This document shows positions 4,763 to 5,547 of a stretch of 5,547 nucleotides of DNA, one piece after another. The position numbers and the translations under genes are program-made. The DNA lies in contig JAIVIH010000056.1 in assembly GCA_020200615.1 (NCBI GenBank), positions 1 through 5,547 on the forward strand, read 5' to 3'. Under the pieces are notes generated by a model. That model was given only the letters and a program-made list of their open reading frames with translations, was not told where the DNA came from and ran no database searches. Positions within the stretch are counted from its first letter, which is position 1. Each line of letters opens with the position of its first letter. This DNA is from Actinomycetota bacterium (GTDB taxonomy: Bacteria; Actinomycetota; Acidimicrobiia; Acidimicrobiales; AC-14).

Positions 4763-5462
4763 CGTCCGTTACTACCAGAAGCAACGGCTGCTTCCGCCGC
4801 CTGAGCGGGACGGACGGCTGGCGTGGTACGCCGACGAGCACCTGGAGCGGCTCACCCGCATCAAAGACCTCCAGCGGCGGGGGTTCAGCCTGGCCGTCAT
4901 CCGCCGCTTCCTCGCCGGCGAGCTCGATCCGGCCGACGAACGGCTCGCGGCGGCGGTCGTGGAGGCGGGCGAGGAGGAAGAGGAGGAGCTGTTCGGGCTG
5001 GACGAGCTCTCCACCCGCACGCAGGTGCCCGCCCCCATGCTGGAGGCTCTGGTCCGGGACGGGCTCATCGTGGCCCGCCGGCACCGCGGGGAGCTGGGCT
5101 TCACCCGAGCCGACGTGGCCATCGTGGCCGCCGGCCTGCGGATGCTGGAGACCGGGCTTCCCCTCCCCGAGCTGCTGGCGTTGGCCCGGAGGCATCACGC
5201 CGCCACCCGCCAGTTCGCCATGGAGGCGGTCGAGCTGTTCGACACCTATGTCCGCCAGCCCCTGCGGGCCGCCGAGCTACCCGAGCGCGACCGCGCGGAA
5301 CGGCTGGTGGAGGCCTTCCGCACCCTCATGCCGGCGGTGACCGACCTCGCCGCCCACCACTTCCGCCGCGTGCTGCTCCAAGTGGCTCAGGAGCACTTCG
5401 AAGCGGTCGACGACCCGGCCCAGGTGGCCGAGCCGGACCCGGCTGTCGTGCCCGCCCCGTGA
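4692..5462 (+). CDS. MerR-family transcriptional regulator with two HTH modules
   Basis: This is a cytosolic DNA-binding regulator. From the ATG at 4692 it has 256 residues. The first winged HTH is LRVEELALAAEVSVDTVRYYQKQRLL (about 9-34), followed by RLAWYADEHLERLTRIKDLQRRGFSLAVIRRFLAGE (about 42-77), a textbook MerR domain. An acidic linker EEEEEEL (about 97-103) leads to a second MerR-like HTH: LDELSTRTQVPAPMLEALVRDGLI with a wing ending at FTRADVAIV (about 105-145). The C-terminal helical part contains LPLPELLALARRHH, AVELFDTYVRQPLR and AAHHFRRVLLQVAQEHFE and may sense a ligand or dimerise. No metal-binding cysteines are seen, so a metal sensor is unlikely. The start is uncertain: TTG 4671, ATG 4692, GTG 4707, TTG 4716 and GTG 4722 are all in frame and none has a ribosome binding site. 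Homology begins at about 4716, and everything before that is antisense to the TetR coding sequence. The target is unknown. Confidence 0.85.
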   Translation: MARALVPRLRVEELALAAEVSVDTVRYYQKQRLLPPPERDGRLAWYADEHLERLTRIKDLQRRGFSLAVIRRFLAGELDPADERLAAAVVEAGEEEEEELFGLDELSTRTQVPAPMLEALVRDGLIVARRHRGELGFTRADVAIVAAGLRMLETGLPLPELLALARRHHAATRQFAMEAVELFDTYVRQPLRAAELPERDRAERLVEAFRTLMPAVTDLAAHHFRRVLLQVAQEHFEAVDDPAQVAEPDPAVVPAP

Positions 5463-5464
5463 CA

Positions 5465-5547
5465 GGGCCCGAGCGGCCCTCTGAGCGGAGTGTCGGGCCC
5501 GAGCGGCCCTCTGAGCGGAGTGTCGGGCCCGAGCGGCCCTCTGAGCG
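5465..5547 (+). repeat. Perfect 30-bp tandem repeat, 2.8 copies, running off the window
   Basis: The unit GGGCCCGAGCGGCCCTCTGA plus GCGGAGTGTC repeats without a single mismatch at 5465-5494, 5495-5524 and 5525-5547 (last copy cut by the window end). Each unit carries a GGGCC-CGAGC-GGCCC stem-loop (five pairs, five-base loop). The array begins two bases after the MerR stop codon, so it could serve as a structured 3' end or terminator of that gene, but there is no T-run. No spacers separate the copies. Decayed inverted relatives occur at 1045-1100. Confidence 0.92.

Noticed and set aside
4356..5198. Minus-strand open frame (280 codons) opposite MerR, running into the TetR region
   Set aside because: Antisense to the MerR gene and out of frame with TetR; Gly/Pro/Arg-rich with no domain.
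5465..5547. CRISPR array
   Set aside because: The 30-base units follow one another directly with no unique spacers, and no cas gene is present.
1045..5547. Composite transposon bounded by inverted 30-bp repeats
   Set aside because: The repeats are inverted and flank about 4.4 kb, but the contents are housekeeping-type genes with no transposase or recombinase, and the left copies are heavily decayed; a dispersed 3'-end repeat explains this better.

Overview
This window is GC-rich DNA (roughly two thirds G+C by eye) with strongly GC-biased third codon positions. Protein similarity points to an actinomycete-type bacterium: a mycobacterial CysA2/SseA-like rhodanese, a SufE partner gene, and an exported HExxH protein of a kind I associate with Acidimicrobiia and related Actinomycetota. 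The phylum call is an inference from protein character, not from any marker gene. There are no rRNA or tRNA genes, transposases or phage genes.

Layout. At 3-1004 on the minus strand, a small exported protein of unknown function is followed with no gap by a DUF421/YetF-type membrane protein. At 1005-1141 a gene-free stretch carries two decayed copies of a 30-bp repeat, a strong imperfect hairpin and several CCTAGG palindromes. At 1142-2032 (minus) lies a two-domain thiosulfate sulfurtransferase. It is divergent from a SufE-family sulfur acceptor at 2149-2619 (plus), and the two share a 116-bp promoter region with a TAGGAT box facing each way. Immediately after sufE, 2631-3760 encodes a membrane-anchored HELTH zinc-metallopeptidase-like protein that is broken by an apparent one-base deletion near 3021-3023. 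Its 3' end overlaps, tail to tail, a DoxX-type membrane protein (3744-4094, minus). That gene is preceded by a TetR-type regulator (4163-4762, minus). A two-HTH MerR-type regulator (4692-5462, plus) runs the other way, and the window ends inside a perfect 30-bp tandem repeat (5465-5547).

How the genes fit together. The rhodanese/SufE pair reads as a sulfur-trafficking module: the rhodanese mobilises sulfane sulfur and SufE accepts persulfide for Fe-S cluster assembly. The TetR and DoxX genes look like a small regulator/membrane-protein operon. The TetR and MerR genes collide head to head. TetR homology begins only at helix 2 of its DNA-binding domain, exactly where MerR homology begins on the other strand, so a deletion, rearrangement or chimeric join near 4712-4721 is likely.

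I do not see a complete novel multi-gene system here. The best leads are the TetR/MerR junction, the 30-bp repeat family found downstream of two different genes in the same relative orientation, the frameshifted metallopeptidase, and the probable non-canonical start of the DoxX gene.
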